The notes under the pieces are model-generated. The model worked only from the letters and a program-made list of their open reading frames with translations. It was not told the DNA's origin and did no database searches. Of a DNA stretch of 64,000 nt, positions 28,301 to 36,693 are shown one piece after another. The stretch covers positions 930,001 through 994,000 of the forward strand of contig CAVWRJ010000025.1 of assembly GCA_963757335.1 (NCBI GenBank), written 5' to 3'. This stretch comes from DASQPA01 sp963757335 (lineage in GTDB: Bacteria > Acidobacteriota > Thermoanaerobaculia > Multivoradales > UBA5704). Position 1 is the stretch's first letter. Each line of letters opens with the position of its first letter. Both the position numbers and the translations under genes were made by a program.

Positions 28301-28428
28301 GGAAACTCCACCTGGGGGAGCGGCGAGACCGGCAGCAGCCGGTAGGCGAGGGCACCGGCGAGGGCGATCGCCACCGTCAGGAGGGTGGTGGCGATGGGCC
28401 GCTTGATGAACGGCGACGAGATGTTCAT
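25330..28428 (-). CDS. mdtC: Multidrug efflux RND transporter permease (MdtC-like)
   Basis: 1032 residues, 12 membrane helices, the standard HAE1 RND length. Conserved transport motifs are present: GFVVDDAIVVIENI with the paired Asp residues of helix 4, LPQVEFPTVQVSAGLPGASP near the start, and FFPQQDTGRLTGSIQADQAS of the porter domain. The start ATG overlaps the stop of the paralog upstream (ATGA). Two different RND subunits in one operon are the hallmark of MdtBC-type heteromultimers. It pumps drugs or bile-salt-like compounds with the proton gradient. Confidence 0.93.
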   Translation of the reverse strand: MNISSPFIKRPIATTLLTVAIALAGALAYRLLPVSPLPQVEFPTVQVSAGLPGASPDTMASSVATPLERQFGRIAGISEMTSTSSLGSTNITLQFDLNRDIDAASRDVQAAINAARGQLPTNLPNNPRYRKVNPADAPIILLSLTSDLYERAKMYDIASSVLMQKFSQIEGVGQVIVGGGALPAVRVDLNPTLLASYGLGLEDVRTALNTANANRPKGALGNGERSWTLTTTDQLLKAAEYQPLVLRYQNGAGVRLGDVATVTDSVEDIRNGGLSNGKPAILLIIFRQPGANIIDTVDRIKAVLPQLKASIPPAIQMDVVVDSTRTIRASVKDVELTLILSIGLVILVVFLFLRNWRSTLIPSVAVPVSLIGTFGVMYLLGYSIDNLSLMALTVATGFVVDDAIVVIENITRHLEQGMKPREAAFKGAEEIGFTVFSISLSLIAVFIPILLMGGIVGRLFREFAVTLSVAILVSMLISLTTTPMMCAKLLKGHDEEKHGRLYEASERGFDWILKRYETSLSWVLRHQPLILFVTLLTMAATVYLYIKVPKGFFPQQDTGRLTGSIQADQASSFQAMQGRLERIAAIVQKDPAVENVTAFTGGTNSGRMFVSLKQDRKLNADQIIGRLRPKLSHIAGASLFLQPVQDLRIGGRSSGAQYQYTLQGDDSKELLLWAPRVQQKLRNLPQLVDVNSDQQNKGLQASLAIDRATASRLGITPQMIDDTLYDAFGQRPVSTMYQQLNQYHVVMEVEPSFWQNPDGLNYIYVRANTGKLVPLSSFTHFENTNAPLAVNHQGQFPAVTLSFNLPPGAALGDAVNAIGRAETEMRLPSTIHGSFQGTAQAFQASLKNEPLLILAALLTVYIVLGVLYESFIHPITILSTLPSAGVGALLALLLFHIELSVIALIGIILLIGIVKKNAILMIDFAIEVERNEKKKPVDAIFQACLLRFRPITMTTMAAMLGGLPLALGLGTGAELRRPLGIAIVGGLLFSQLLTLYTTPVVYLYLDRLQLRWQGVQVRRSGPSVPAPAPAEG

Positions 28429-31400
28429 GCGCCCTCCGGCACCGGCTGCAGATGCCCTTCGGGGGCGTCCTCGCTGGCCTTCTTCTTGGAGAGGCGCCGG
28501 GCCAGGCGGTCGAAGGCGAGATAGACGACGGGCGTCGTATAGAGGGTCAGGAGCTGGCTGAAGATGAGGCCGCCGATGATCGCGATCCCCAGAGGACGCC
28601 TGAGCTCCGCCCCGATCCCCGAGCCGGCCGCGAGCGGCACGGCACCGAGGAGCGCCGCCATGGTGGTCATGATGATCGGCCGGAAGCGCAGCAGGCAGGC
28701 CTGGTAGATCGCCTCGTGGGGCTCCTTGCCCTCCTTCCTCTCGGCGTCGAGGGCGAAGTCGATCATCATGATGGCGTTCTTCTCGACGATGCCGATCAAG
28801 AGGATGATCCCGATGAGGGCGATGACGCTGAACTCGCTCCGGCAGAGGAGGAGGGCCAAGAGCGCGCCGACCCCGGCCGAAGGGAGGGTCGAGAGGATCG
28901 TCAGCGGGTGGATGTAGCTCTCGTAGAGCACTCCGAGGAGGATGTAGACGGTGACGATCGCCGCCAGGATCAGGAGCGGCACGTTGGCGAGCGAGGCCTG
29001 GAACGACTGGGCCGTCCCCTGGAAGCTCGACTGGATGGAAGCCGGCATACCGACATCCGCCTTCGCCTTATCGACCGCCTTCACCGCCTCCCCCAGGGCC
29101 GCGCCGGGGGCGAGGTTGAAGGAGACCGTGGCGACCGGGAACTGCCCCTGGTGGTTGACCGAGAGCGGCGCCTCGACCTGCTCGATCCGGGTGAAGGCGC
29201 CGAGCGGCACCGAACCGCCGGTCGACGAGCGCAGGAAGATGCTCGACAGGTCGTCCGGGTTCTTCTGAAAGCCCGGCTTGCTTTCGAGCACCACCCGGTA
29301 CTGGTTGAGCTGGGTGAACATGGTCGAGATCTGCCGCTGGCCGAAGGCGTCGTAGAGCGTGTCGTCGAGCATCTGCGGGGTGATCCCCAGCCGCGAGGCG
29401 GTGGTTCTGTCGAGCACGAGGTGGGCCTGGAGCCCCGCGTTCTGCTGATCGCTCGCCACGTCGCGGAGCTCGGGGAGGGTCTGGAGCTTGGCGATGAACT
29501 TCGGCACCCAGGCGGCGAGCTCGGCCGCGTCGGCATCCTCCAGGCTGTACTGGAACTGGGCCCGGCTCACCCGGTCCTCCACCGTCAGGTCCTGCACCGG
29601 CTGCATGAAGAGGGTGATGCCGGAGACCTGGCCGAGCTTCGGGCTCAAGCGGCGGATGATCTCGCTGGCGCTCCCGTTGCGGTCCGCCAGATCTTTGAGG
29701 TTGATCTGGATGCGGCCGGAGTTGAGCGTCGTGTTGGTGCCGTCGATACCGATGAACGAGGACAGGCTGGCGACCGCCGGGTCCTTCAGGATCTCCCGGG
29801 CGAGCGCCTGCTGCCGTTCTGCCATCGCCTGGAACGACACGGTCTGCGAGGCCTCCGAGACGCCGAGGATGACGCCGGTATCCTGAACCGGGAAGAACCC
29901 CTTGGGGATGACGAGGTAGAGGAGGAGGGTCGCGACCAGGGTAGCCCCGGCGACCAGGAGGGTCAGCGGCTGGTGCTCCAGCACCCACTCCAGGGTCCGG
30001 CCGTAGAAGGCGATGATGCGCTCGAAGACCCGCTCCGAGGCGACGTAGAAGCGGCCCTGCTCGGACTTCGGCGTGTGGTGCAGGAGCCGGGCGCACATCA
30101 TGGGCGTCAGAGTGAGCGAAATGAAGGCCGAGATCAGGATCGTCACCGAGAGGGTGATCGCGAACTCGCGGAAGAGCCGGCCCACGACGTCGCCCATGAA
30201 GAGGAGCGGGATGAGGACGGCGATCAGCGAGACGGTGAGCGAGAGAATGGTGAAACCGATCTGCTCCGACCCCTTGAGCGCCGCCTCCAGCGGCTCCTCG
30301 CCCTCCTCGATGTAGCGCATGATGTTCTCGATCATCACGATCGCATCGTCGACGACGAAGCCGGTCGAGATGGTGAGCGCCATGAGCGTCAGGTTGTTCA
30401 AGCTGTAGCCGAGGACGTACATGACGGCGAAGGTCCCGACCAGCGAGAGGGGGACCGAAACGCTGGGGATGATGGTCGCCGCGAGCGTCCGCAGGAAGAG
30501 AAAGATGACCAGGACGACTAAGGCGATCGTCAGCATCAGCTCGAACTCGACGTCGTGCACCGAGGCGCGGATGGTGTTCGTGCGGTCGGTCAGGACGGTC
30601 AGCTCGACGGAGGTCGGGAGCGACGCCCGGAGCTGCGGCAGGAGGGCCTGGATGCGGTCGACGACGCCGATGATGTTGGCCCCGGGCTGGCGCTGGATGT
30701 TCAGAATGACCGCCGGGACCTCGTTCATCCAGGCCGCCTGCTTGACGTTCTCGGCGTCGTCGACGACGGTCGCGATGTCCGAGAGGTGGACGGGCGCGCC
30801 GTTTCTGTAGGCGACGACGAGCGGCCGGTACTGGTCGGAGGAGAGGAGCTGGTCGTTCGCCCCGATCGAATAGGACTGCCGGCTGCCGTCGAAGGCCCCC
30901 TTGGCCTGGTTGACGTTCGCCGCCGCCACGGCGGTGCGGATGTCCTCCAGGGTCAACCCATAGGAGGAGAGGGCGGTGGGATTGGCCTGGATACGCACCG
31001 CCGGCTTCTGGCCGCCGCTGATCGAGACCAGGCCGACCCCGGCGAGCTGCGAGATCTTCTGCGCCAGGCGGGTGTCGGCCAGGTCCTCGACCTTGGAGAG
31101 CGGCAGGGTCTTCGAGGTCAGGGCGAGGGTCACGACCGGGGTGTCGGCCGGATTCGTCTTGCTGTAGATCGGCGGGTTGGGGAGGTCGCGCGGGAGATAG
31201 GTGCCGGAGGCGTTGATCGACGCCTGCACCTGCTGCTCGGCGACGTCGATGTTCAGATCGAGGGCGAACTGGAGGGTGATGACCGAGGAGCCTTCAGAAG
31301 AGGTCGACGTCATCTGGTTCAAGCCCGGGACCTGGCCGAACTGGCGCTCCAGGGGGGCGGTGACGGCGGAGGCCATGACGTCCGGGCTGGCGCCGGGATA

Positions 31401-31550
31401 GAAGGTGATCACCTGGATCGTCGGGTAGTCGACCTCCGGCAGCGCCGAGACCGGGAGCTGCCGGAAGGCGACGATCCCGACGAGCAGCAGCCCCGCCATC
31501 AGGAGCGACGTCGCGATCGGCCGCAGGATGAACGGCCGGGAAGGGCTCAT
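28425..31550 (-). CDS. mdtB: Multidrug efflux RND transporter permease (MdtB-like)
   Basis: 1041 residues and 12 membrane helices. The helix-4 motif GFVVDDAIVMIENIMRYIEE and the porter motif FFPVQDTGVILGVSEASQTV are present. It is close in sequence to the downstream permease, consistent with the B/C pair of the MdtABC system. It overlaps mdtA by four bases upstream and mdtC downstream, so all four pump genes are translationally coupled. Confidence 0.93.
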   Translation of the reverse strand: MSPSRPFILRPIATSLLMAGLLLVGIVAFRQLPVSALPEVDYPTIQVITFYPGASPDVMASAVTAPLERQFGQVPGLNQMTSTSSEGSSVITLQFALDLNIDVAEQQVQASINASGTYLPRDLPNPPIYSKTNPADTPVVTLALTSKTLPLSKVEDLADTRLAQKISQLAGVGLVSISGGQKPAVRIQANPTALSSYGLTLEDIRTAVAAANVNQAKGAFDGSRQSYSIGANDQLLSSDQYRPLVVAYRNGAPVHLSDIATVVDDAENVKQAAWMNEVPAVILNIQRQPGANIIGVVDRIQALLPQLRASLPTSVELTVLTDRTNTIRASVHDVEFELMLTIALVVLVIFLFLRTLAATIIPSVSVPLSLVGTFAVMYVLGYSLNNLTLMALTISTGFVVDDAIVMIENIMRYIEEGEEPLEAALKGSEQIGFTILSLTVSLIAVLIPLLFMGDVVGRLFREFAITLSVTILISAFISLTLTPMMCARLLHHTPKSEQGRFYVASERVFERIIAFYGRTLEWVLEHQPLTLLVAGATLVATLLLYLVIPKGFFPVQDTGVILGVSEASQTVSFQAMAERQQALAREILKDPAVASLSSFIGIDGTNTTLNSGRIQINLKDLADRNGSASEIIRRLSPKLGQVSGITLFMQPVQDLTVEDRVSRAQFQYSLEDADAAELAAWVPKFIAKLQTLPELRDVASDQQNAGLQAHLVLDRTTASRLGITPQMLDDTLYDAFGQRQISTMFTQLNQYRVVLESKPGFQKNPDDLSSIFLRSSTGGSVPLGAFTRIEQVEAPLSVNHQGQFPVATVSFNLAPGAALGEAVKAVDKAKADVGMPASIQSSFQGTAQSFQASLANVPLLILAAIVTVYILLGVLYESYIHPLTILSTLPSAGVGALLALLLCRSEFSVIALIGIILLIGIVEKNAIMMIDFALDAERKEGKEPHEAIYQACLLRFRPIIMTTMAALLGAVPLAAGSGIGAELRRPLGIAIIGGLIFSQLLTLYTTPVVYLAFDRLARRLSKKKASEDAPEGHLQPVPEGA

Positions 31551-33022
31551 GACGCCTTGGCCCGCCCGCCGCCGTTCGGGTTGCCACCGCCACCGCCCTT
31601 GCCTCCACCCTTGCCGCCCGCGCCGGCCTTACCGCCGCCGCCGCCGTTCGGGCCGTTTGCCGTCGCCGGCTCGACCTTGGCGCCCTGGTGCAGCTTGTCG
31701 ACCCCGTCGACGACGACCTGCTCGCCGGCCGTCAGGCCGCTCTGGATCGCCGCATCCTCCCCCTCGGTCAACGCGACGACGACGTTTCTCACCTCGACCG
31801 TCTTGTCCGGCTTGACGACGTAGACGAAGGTCGACTGCGGGCTGCGCTGGAGGGCCGCGGCGGGGACGGTAACGGTGCCATGCAGGGTATTGACGAGCAG
31901 CCGGGCGTTGACGAACTGGTTGGGGAAGAGGGCCTCGTCCTGGTTGGGGAAGAGCGCCTTCAGCCGGACCGTCCCGGTCGCCGGGTCGATCTCGTTGTCG
32001 ACCGCGAGGATCTGGCCGCTCCCGAGCTTGTGCTTCAAATCGCGGTCGAAGGCGTCGACGGGCAGGCTCTTGCCGCCGTGGACCTGGGGCAGCACCTGCG
32101 GGAGCTGGTCGGCGGGGAGGGTGAACAGCACGTCGATCGGCTGGAGCTGGGTGATGACGACCAGCCCGTTGGGATCGGCAGCGTGGACGATGTTGCCGAG
32201 GTCCATCTGGCGCAAACCGATCCGGCCCCCGGTGGGCGCCGTGATCCGGCTGTAGGTCAGGTTCAGCCTGGCGCTCTCGATCTGCGCCTGATCGCTCTGG
32301 AGCGAAGCCTGGATCTGGGCGACCGTGGCGGCCTGAGTGTCGAGCTGCTGGCGGGGGATCGAGTCCTCTTTGATGAGGGTCTCGTAGCGCGCGAGGTCGA
32401 CTTTGGCGTTCTGGAGCGCCGCCTCGTCCTTCGACTTCTGCCCCTGGGCCTGCATGAGCTGGACCTGGAAAGGCCGCGGATCGATCTCCGCCAGGAGGTC
32501 GCCGGCGCGGACGAGCTGCCCTTCCTGGAAGTTGATGCGCAGAAGCTGTCCATCAACCCGGCTCTTGACGACGACCGTGTTCAGAGGGACGACGGTGCCC
32601 AGGCCGGAGAGATAGACCCCGACATCCTTGGTCTGCGCGGGGGCGGTGAGTACCGGCACCGGGTGCGCCGCGGGATCGCCGGCGGCTCCACCCTTGCCGC
32701 CCTGACCCTGCTGGGCGCCGCTGGCGCCGGCCGCGCCGGAGTCCGCCTTGCCCTTGGAATGCGGGACGAGCAGGTACACGGCCGCGGCGAGGGCGACCAG
32801 GGCGAGGAGCCAGAGCCACCAGCGGCGGCGGCCACCCTGAGGGTGCGACTCGTCCGGGACCTCCGCCGCCGGAGGCGCTCCCTGCGGCTGGCGGTCGTTC
32901 GGCCGATCCTCCGGCCGCCGATCCCTGGCGACCGTTTTCGCCTGCGTCGTCGGCGGCGTGGGCATCCCCGGCTTTGCCGGCCGGTCCTCACTCGTCTCGA
33001 TTTCTGGTGGTTCGGAGATCAT
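31547..33022 (-). CDS. mdtA: Efflux RND periplasmic adaptor (MdtA-like membrane fusion protein)
   Basis: 491 residues from the ATG at 33022, which follows GGGGAGG. A longer frame to 33049 lacks this site. The N-terminus is cytosolic and Pro-rich, then one membrane helix (WWLWLLALVALAAAVYLLV). The HlyD fold follows: LGTVVPLNTVVVKSRVDGQL, GDLLAEIDPRPFQVQLMQAQ, a coiled-coil hairpin, TYSRITAPTGGRIGLRQMDL and FPNQFVNARLLV. The C-terminal 30 residues are Gly/Asn/Lys repeats. It bridges the pump and the outer-membrane factor. It is the first gene of the operon, divergent from merR. Confidence 0.94.
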   Translation of the reverse strand: MISEPPEIETSEDRPAKPGMPTPPTTQAKTVARDRRPEDRPNDRQPQGAPPAAEVPDESHPQGGRRRWWLWLLALVALAAAVYLLVPHSKGKADSGAAGASGAQQGQGGKGGAAGDPAAHPVPVLTAPAQTKDVGVYLSGLGTVVPLNTVVVKSRVDGQLLRINFQEGQLVRAGDLLAEIDPRPFQVQLMQAQGQKSKDEAALQNAKVDLARYETLIKEDSIPRQQLDTQAATVAQIQASLQSDQAQIESARLNLTYSRITAPTGGRIGLRQMDLGNIVHAADPNGLVVITQLQPIDVLFTLPADQLPQVLPQVHGGKSLPVDAFDRDLKHKLGSGQILAVDNEIDPATGTVRLKALFPNQDEALFPNQFVNARLLVNTLHGTVTVPAAALQRSPQSTFVYVVKPDKTVEVRNVVVALTEGEDAAIQSGLTAGEQVVVDGVDKLHQGAKVEPATANGPNGGGGGKAGAGGKGGGKGGGGGNPNGGGRAKAS

Positions 33023-33135
33023 CGGTGGGCCTCCCCGCCCTGCTTGCATAGCAAATCCTGGCAGCCCCGCGGCCGCCCATCCCCCTAGTAACGCCGGGAC
33101 TGCTATGGGTGTTCCCCGGCGGACGTTAAGTTTTT

Positions 33136-33143
33136 GTAAGGTG
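33136..33143. promoter_or_regulatory. Lone MerR-type half-site in the mdtA-merR divergent region
   Basis: GTAAGGTG is the exact reverse complement of CACCTTAC, the left half of the MerR-type operator at 33239-33246. It lies about 113 bases before the mdtA start, where a second regulator contact would allow control of the pump operon. Confidence 0.35.
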
Positions 33144-33235
33144 AAATCCGGAATCGGCCGGGGGGGTGACCGCCTTCGTGCAGGCTATGCAACGAGCGTA
33201 CCTCCTTTGCCTCGTCCTTCCCTCGAAAAAACCTC

Positions 33236-33266
33236 TTGCACCTTACGCCGCGTGAGGTTCTACGAT
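33236..33266 (+). promoter_or_regulatory. MerR-family promoter with 19-bp spacer
   Basis: The -35 TTGCAC (33236-33241) and -10 TACGAT (33261-33266) are separated by exactly 19 bases, longer than the usual 17. A dyad, ACCTTACG-CCG-CGTGAGGT, lies between them (33240-33258), with 7 of 8 bases paired. A 19-bp spacer with a central dyad is the signature of MerR-activated promoters, which the regulator untwists. It faces merR, whose ATG is 45 bases downstream, so autoregulation is expected. Confidence 0.8.
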
Positions 33267-33311
33267 GCTCCCGTGGCCACCAAACAGCCCATCGCGAACC
33301 GGAGGACGGAG

Positions 33312-34052
33312 ATGAAACCGCTGCCCTGGAGGGTCGGCGAGCTGGCACGGCGGACCGGCCTCACCGTGCGTGCCCTCCACCACTACGACGAGATCGGCCT
33401 TCTCCGGCCGTCGCTCCGCACCCCGTCCGGCCATCGGCTGTACGAGCGCGACGACGTCTTACGGCTGCAGCAGATCCAGTCGTTGCGCATGATGGGGTTC
33501 CCATTGGAGGAGATCCGGCGGCTCCTCGAGAGTCCCGGCGTCTCGCCGAAGCAGGTCATCGACCTCCACCTCGGAAGGCTCCGCGAGCAGATAAAGCAGC
33601 AGGAGCGGCTGGCCGATCGCCTGGAGGCGGTGACGCGTCACCTGGACTCGGCGGGGAGGGTCTCCGCCGAAGAGCTATGTCAAATGATCGAGGAGATGAC
33701 GAAGATGGACAAGTACTTCACCCCAGAGCAGTTGGAAGAGCTCCGCCTTCGCGGCGAGCAGGTCGGCCCGGACCGGATGAAGGAGGTCGGCCAGGAGTGG
33801 GCCGAGATCCTCCCCGCCGTCCAGACGGCGATGGAGAACGGCACCGACCCCGCGGACCCCAAGATCCAGGAGCTGGCGCGCCGCTGGAAAGGGCTCGTAG
33901 AGGAGTTCACCGGCGGCAACCCCGGAATCGCGAAGTCCGTCGCCACGGTGTACAAAGAGGAGGGCCCGGCCCTAGAGGCCCGGTTCGGCAACGTGCCGGA
34001 CGCCCCCATGTTCGAGTACATGTCGAGGGCTTTCGCGGTGATGAAGAAGTAA
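33312..34052 (+). CDS. MerR family transcriptional regulator with TipAS-like ligand domain
   Basis: 246 residues from the ATG at 33312, preceded by GGAGGACGGAG. A longer frame upstream lacks support. The MerR winged helix is at about 5-75 (RVGELARRTGLTVRALHHYD, EIGLLRPS, SGHRLYERDDVLRLQQI). A long dimerisation helix leads to a helical C-terminal domain from about 120 (TPEQLEELRLRGEQVGPDRM, ARRWKGLVEEFTGGNPGI) that matches the TipAS antibiotic-binding fold. TipAS regulators sense thiopeptides and other drugs. Its position next to mdtABC-nodT suggests it controls that pump as well as itself. Confidence 0.92.
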   Translation: MKPLPWRVGELARRTGLTVRALHHYDEIGLLRPSLRTPSGHRLYERDDVLRLQQIQSLRMMGFPLEEIRRLLESPGVSPKQVIDLHLGRLREQIKQQERLADRLEAVTRHLDSAGRVSAEELCQMIEEMTKMDKYFTPEQLEELRLRGEQVGPDRMKEVGQEWAEILPAVQTAMENGTDPADPKIQELARRWKGLVEEFTGGNPGIAKSVATVYKEEGPALEARFGNVPDAPMFEYMSRAFAVMKK

Positions 34053-34061
34053 CCTAATGAT

Positions 34062-34086
34062 GGGCGGGGATGGTCTGTCCCCGCCC
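34062..34086 (+). terminator. Hairpin after merR
   Basis: GGGCGGGGA and TCCCCGCCC form a 9-bp stem with a 7-base loop, 9 bases after the merR stop. No T-run follows, so termination strength is uncertain. Confidence 0.5.
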
Positions 34087-34173
34087 TGCCATCCTGGGCG
34101 GCAGCCAGGGTCCGCAAGCGACCGGCGCTGGTTTGGATAGAGTGTATGCTTCCAGGGTGGAGGAGGTGACGAC

Positions 34174-34443
34174 GTGCAGGCTCACAAAATGAAGGTGACC
34201 GTCCCGGAAGACCACCAGCTGGAGATTCGTCTGCCACAGGATTTCCCTGCCGGGCCCGCGGAGATCATCGTCCTTGCAGCTCCCGCGAATGAAGGGGCTC
34301 AGAAGAGAGAGTCGGGGGAGTTGCTGGTAGCACTTGAGAGTCTCCGATCCATGGAGAGGACGGAAGAGGAGGAACGCGTGCTCGAAGACTTCGACCGCTT
34401 CCGGCAGGCCAATCCCTTTGATTTGGCCAGCCTCGTCGACTAG
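34174..34443 (+). CDS. Antitoxin-like small protein paired with a PIN toxin
   Basis: 89 residues from a GTG preceded by GGAGGAGG (34156-34163). An N-terminal beta segment (KVTVPEDHQLEIRLPQDFPA) resembles the addiction-module DNA-binding fold of many VapB-like proteins. The C-terminal half is acidic and helical, as expected for a toxin-neutralising tail. It ends six bases before the PIN gene. The family is not one I can name with certainty; the pairing is the main evidence. Confidence 0.7.
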   Translation: MQAHKMKVTVPEDHQLEIRLPQDFPAGPAEIIVLAAPANEGAQKRESGELLVALESLRSMERTEEEERVLEDFDRFRQANPFDLASLVD

Positions 34444-34449
34444 AGACCA

Positions 34450-34860
34450 ATGAGGCTCCTTCTTGACACCAATACGTTGAACTATCTTCTCAAGGGCAGA
34501 CCGCCGGTCATCGAGCGAATGGCGGAGAGGGCGCAGGAAGGCGCGGAATTTCTGCTAGCGGCTGTCGTCCATTATGAGCTGAAGAGGTATTTGGATCTGA
34601 AGGGAGCGCACCGGCTCGCACGTGCCTACGAACTCCTAACGGCCTCGTGGCAACGCCTGGATCTCGGGTTTTCGGATTGGGATGCTGCCGCTCAGCTCTG
34701 GGCGGAGCGCCATCGAGCCGGCAGAGCCGTTTCTGACCTCGATCTACTCTTGGCGATTCTGGCTCAGCGTGAGAGGGCGGTGATCGTCACCTCCAATACA
34801 CGGCACTTCGAAAGGCTCGGAGTGGCGATAGAGGACTGGACCCTACCTCCTCGCAGGTAG
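34450..34860 (+). CDS. PIN-domain toxin (VapC type)
   Basis: 136 residues. The acidic PIN residues are in place: Asp in LLLDTNTLNYLL, Glu in VVHYELKRYL, Asp in VSDLDLLLAIL and the last site in VTSNTRHFERLG. PIN toxins cut tRNA or rRNA and are neutralised by the upstream partner. It lies directly behind the small antitoxin-like gene and is convergent with the PerM gene (53 bases apart). Confidence 0.88.
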   Translation: MRLLLDTNTLNYLLKGRPPVIERMAERAQEGAEFLLAAVVHYELKRYLDLKGAHRLARAYELLTASWQRLDLGFSDWDAAAQLWAERHRAGRAVSDLDLLLAILAQRERAVIVTSNTRHFERLGVAIEDWTLPPRR

Positions 34861-34913
34861 AGGTCCGGCCTCTACGGCGTTCTATCCCGGTCCCTCCTAT
34901 TCACCCTCTCCTT

Positions 34914-36128
34914 CTAGTCAGGCTCCGCCACGCTCGCAGCCGCCGTACCCGCCGGCTCCTCCGGGGGAACCCCCTGGAGCACCGCCTCGACGACCGCGGG
35001 GGCCTCGCCCTCGGTCGCCTGTTCGAGGGCCGAGTGGTCGTCGAGCACATGCTCGCCAAGGTAGTTGGAGAGCCAGATGCGCTCGATGATCGGGTAGGCG
35101 GCGACCAGGGGCAGGATGAGGAGCGCCCCGGCGATCCCTTGCAGGCGGCCGCCGATGGCTAGAGCGAGCAGCACGACCAGGGGCGACAGCCGCAGGTGCC
35201 GGCCGTAGAGGCGGGGCACGAGGACGTAGGCCTCGAAGGTGGCATAGAAGAGGTAAAGCGCGAGCACCGCGCCCGCCGCGACGTGGGAGACGGTGAGCGC
35301 CAGGAGCACCGCCGGAGTGGTGGCGATGACGATCCCGACCAGCGGGATGATGTCGCAGAACCCGGCGAGGAGGGCGAGCGGCAGGGCGGCCGGCACGTGG
35401 AACACCGTCAGCACCGCGAAGGCGAAGCCGGTGAAGAGGAGGGTCGTGATGATCTGGGCCCGCATGTAGGCGTGGACGACGTCCGAGACCTCGGGGATCG
35501 TCTCGGCCATCTTCTGCCGGTGGCGGCGCGGCATGTAGGCGAGCAGCCAGGCGAAGGTCCGCTTGCCGTGGAAGAGAAGATAGAGCGTCAGCGTGAAGGC
35601 GAAGGCGCCGGCAGCGAGGGCCGTGACCGCCACCTCTCCCCAGACGAGAGGCCTCTGGAGCCAGCTCGCGACCTGCGGGGAGCGCGGGAGTTGGAACACC
35701 TCCTCGAGCACCCCGGCGAGGAACGGCGAGGCCGGCCGCACCCGGGCGACCACGAGCCGGCTGAAGCCGGAGAGGTTGTGCAACAGGCTCTGGATCTGCT
35801 CGGCGAGCGGCGGCGCGACGAAGAACATCGAGAGGGCGACGAGCAGTACGATTCCAGCGCCGAGGAGCATCACCGCGAGGCCCCGCGACAGTCCCCGCTG
35901 CTCGGCCCGATCGACAAGCGGCTCCGCCGTGATCGCGAGCAGCACCGCGAACACGCAGACGAGAACCAGGCTCCAGAGCTCGTACACCGCCCAGAGCAGG
36001 GCGGCGGCGATGAGGATGCGGAAGATCGTGGCCCAGCGAAGCTGGGGCCGCCCGGCGTCGTCCACCTCCGGGGGTGGGGCGGGCAACGGGGGCGCTGCCC
36101 GCTTCGCTTCGAACTGCCTGGCTGCCAT
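34914..36128 (-). CDS. AI-2E family (PerM-type) transporter
   Basis: 404 residues from the ATG at 36128 (AGGGAC upstream). A longer frame beyond it is a shadow. About eight membrane helices, with the family pattern LVCVFAVLLAITAEPLVDRA near the N-terminus, a periplasmic middle, and GFCDIIPLVGIVIATTPAVL and VLVPRLYGRHLRLSPLVVLL in the C-terminal half. Such proteins were named for AI-2 export, but most have unknown substrates or ion exchange roles. The C-terminal 60 residues are an acidic soluble tail. Confidence 0.92.
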   Translation of the reverse strand: MAARQFEAKRAAPPLPAPPPEVDDAGRPQLRWATIFRILIAAALLWAVYELWSLVLVCVFAVLLAITAEPLVDRAEQRGLSRGLAVMLLGAGIVLLVALSMFFVAPPLAEQIQSLLHNLSGFSRLVVARVRPASPFLAGVLEEVFQLPRSPQVASWLQRPLVWGEVAVTALAAGAFAFTLTLYLLFHGKRTFAWLLAYMPRRHRQKMAETIPEVSDVVHAYMRAQIITTLLFTGFAFAVLTVFHVPAALPLALLAGFCDIIPLVGIVIATTPAVLLALTVSHVAAGAVLALYLFYATFEAYVLVPRLYGRHLRLSPLVVLLALAIGGRLQGIAGALLILPLVAAYPIIERIWLSNYLGEHVLDDHSALEQATEGEAPAVVEAVLQGVPPEEPAGTAAASVAEPD

Positions 36129-36162
36129 GATGTCCCTATCGGCTACGGCGGAGAGAATAGCA

Positions 36163-36609
36163 CTACGGGCCAGGCGGATGCTCTTTAAGCACCCACGCAT
36201 GGCTCTCATGCCACATCCGAGCGGCCGCGGTCTCGGGCGGCAGCCAGACGAGCTCGTGGTCCGCTTCGAGGGCCGCGGTCGTTCCCTCGACAATGGCGCG
36301 GAGGAAGACGATCCGCTTCTCGAAATAGCACCGCTCGGTCTTCGAGTAGGAGAATTGGATCGCGCGCGCGATCTCGCCATCCGGCCGGACGAGGAGCCCG
36401 GCCTCTTCGCGGGCCTCGCGGACGACGGCCTCCTCGGGCGTCTCGCCGGCTTCGATGCCGCCGCCAGGGAGAAATGGACCCAGGGGGGTGAGGACGGTCG
36501 CGACTTCGCCCTTCCCGTTCTCGATGACGGCGTAGGCGCTCGGTCGCACGACGTAGTGCTCGCCCTCGACCCGCTGTCCGAAGACGGGTACTGGCTCGGG
36601 TTTCTCCAT
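36163..36609 (-). CDS. NUDIX hydrolase, copy A
   Basis: 148 residues. The NUDIX box is intact: GGIEAGETPEEAVVREAREE, then AGLL. The N-terminal YAVIENGKGEVATVL and the phrase GPFLPGGG are typical. It would hydrolyse a nucleoside diphosphate derivative. It is about 90 percent identical to the gene at 45343-45786, and the similarity continues into the adjacent kinase 3' end, so the pair arose by segmental duplication. The downstream gene is PerM. Confidence 0.9.
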   Translation of the reverse strand: MEKPEPVPVFGQRVEGEHYVVRPSAYAVIENGKGEVATVLTPLGPFLPGGGIEAGETPEEAVVREAREEAGLLVRPDGEIARAIQFSYSKTERCYFEKRIVFLRAIVEGTTAALEADHELVWLPPETAAARMWHESHAWVLKEHPPGP

Positions 36610-36691
36610 TCTCTCTACGATGGCACTTCCGCCTGCCGCTCCCGCAATTCTAATAACTCGTAGATGACGGCAGGGTCCACGGGCTTGGTCA
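36188..36691. repeat. Segmental duplication copy A (NUDIX plus kinase 3' end)
   Basis: This 504-base segment matches 45365-45868, without visible length change. It contains most of the NUDIX gene, the gap, and the last 26 or so codons of the hybrid kinase. Identity ends sharply at CTTGGTCA on one side and near AGCACCCA on the other. Confidence 0.8.
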
Positions 36692-36693
36692 AA
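36615..36693 (-). pseudogene. 3'-end remnant of a hybrid sensor kinase receiver domain
   Basis: The minus strand encodes LTKPVDPAVIYELLELRERQ and then AEVPS, nearly identical to the last residues of the 1402-residue kinase at 45792-50000. Upstream of it the homology stops and unrelated sequence begins, so only the end of the receiver domain remains. The remaining sequence up to 36980 shows no gene I can support. Confidence 0.8.
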
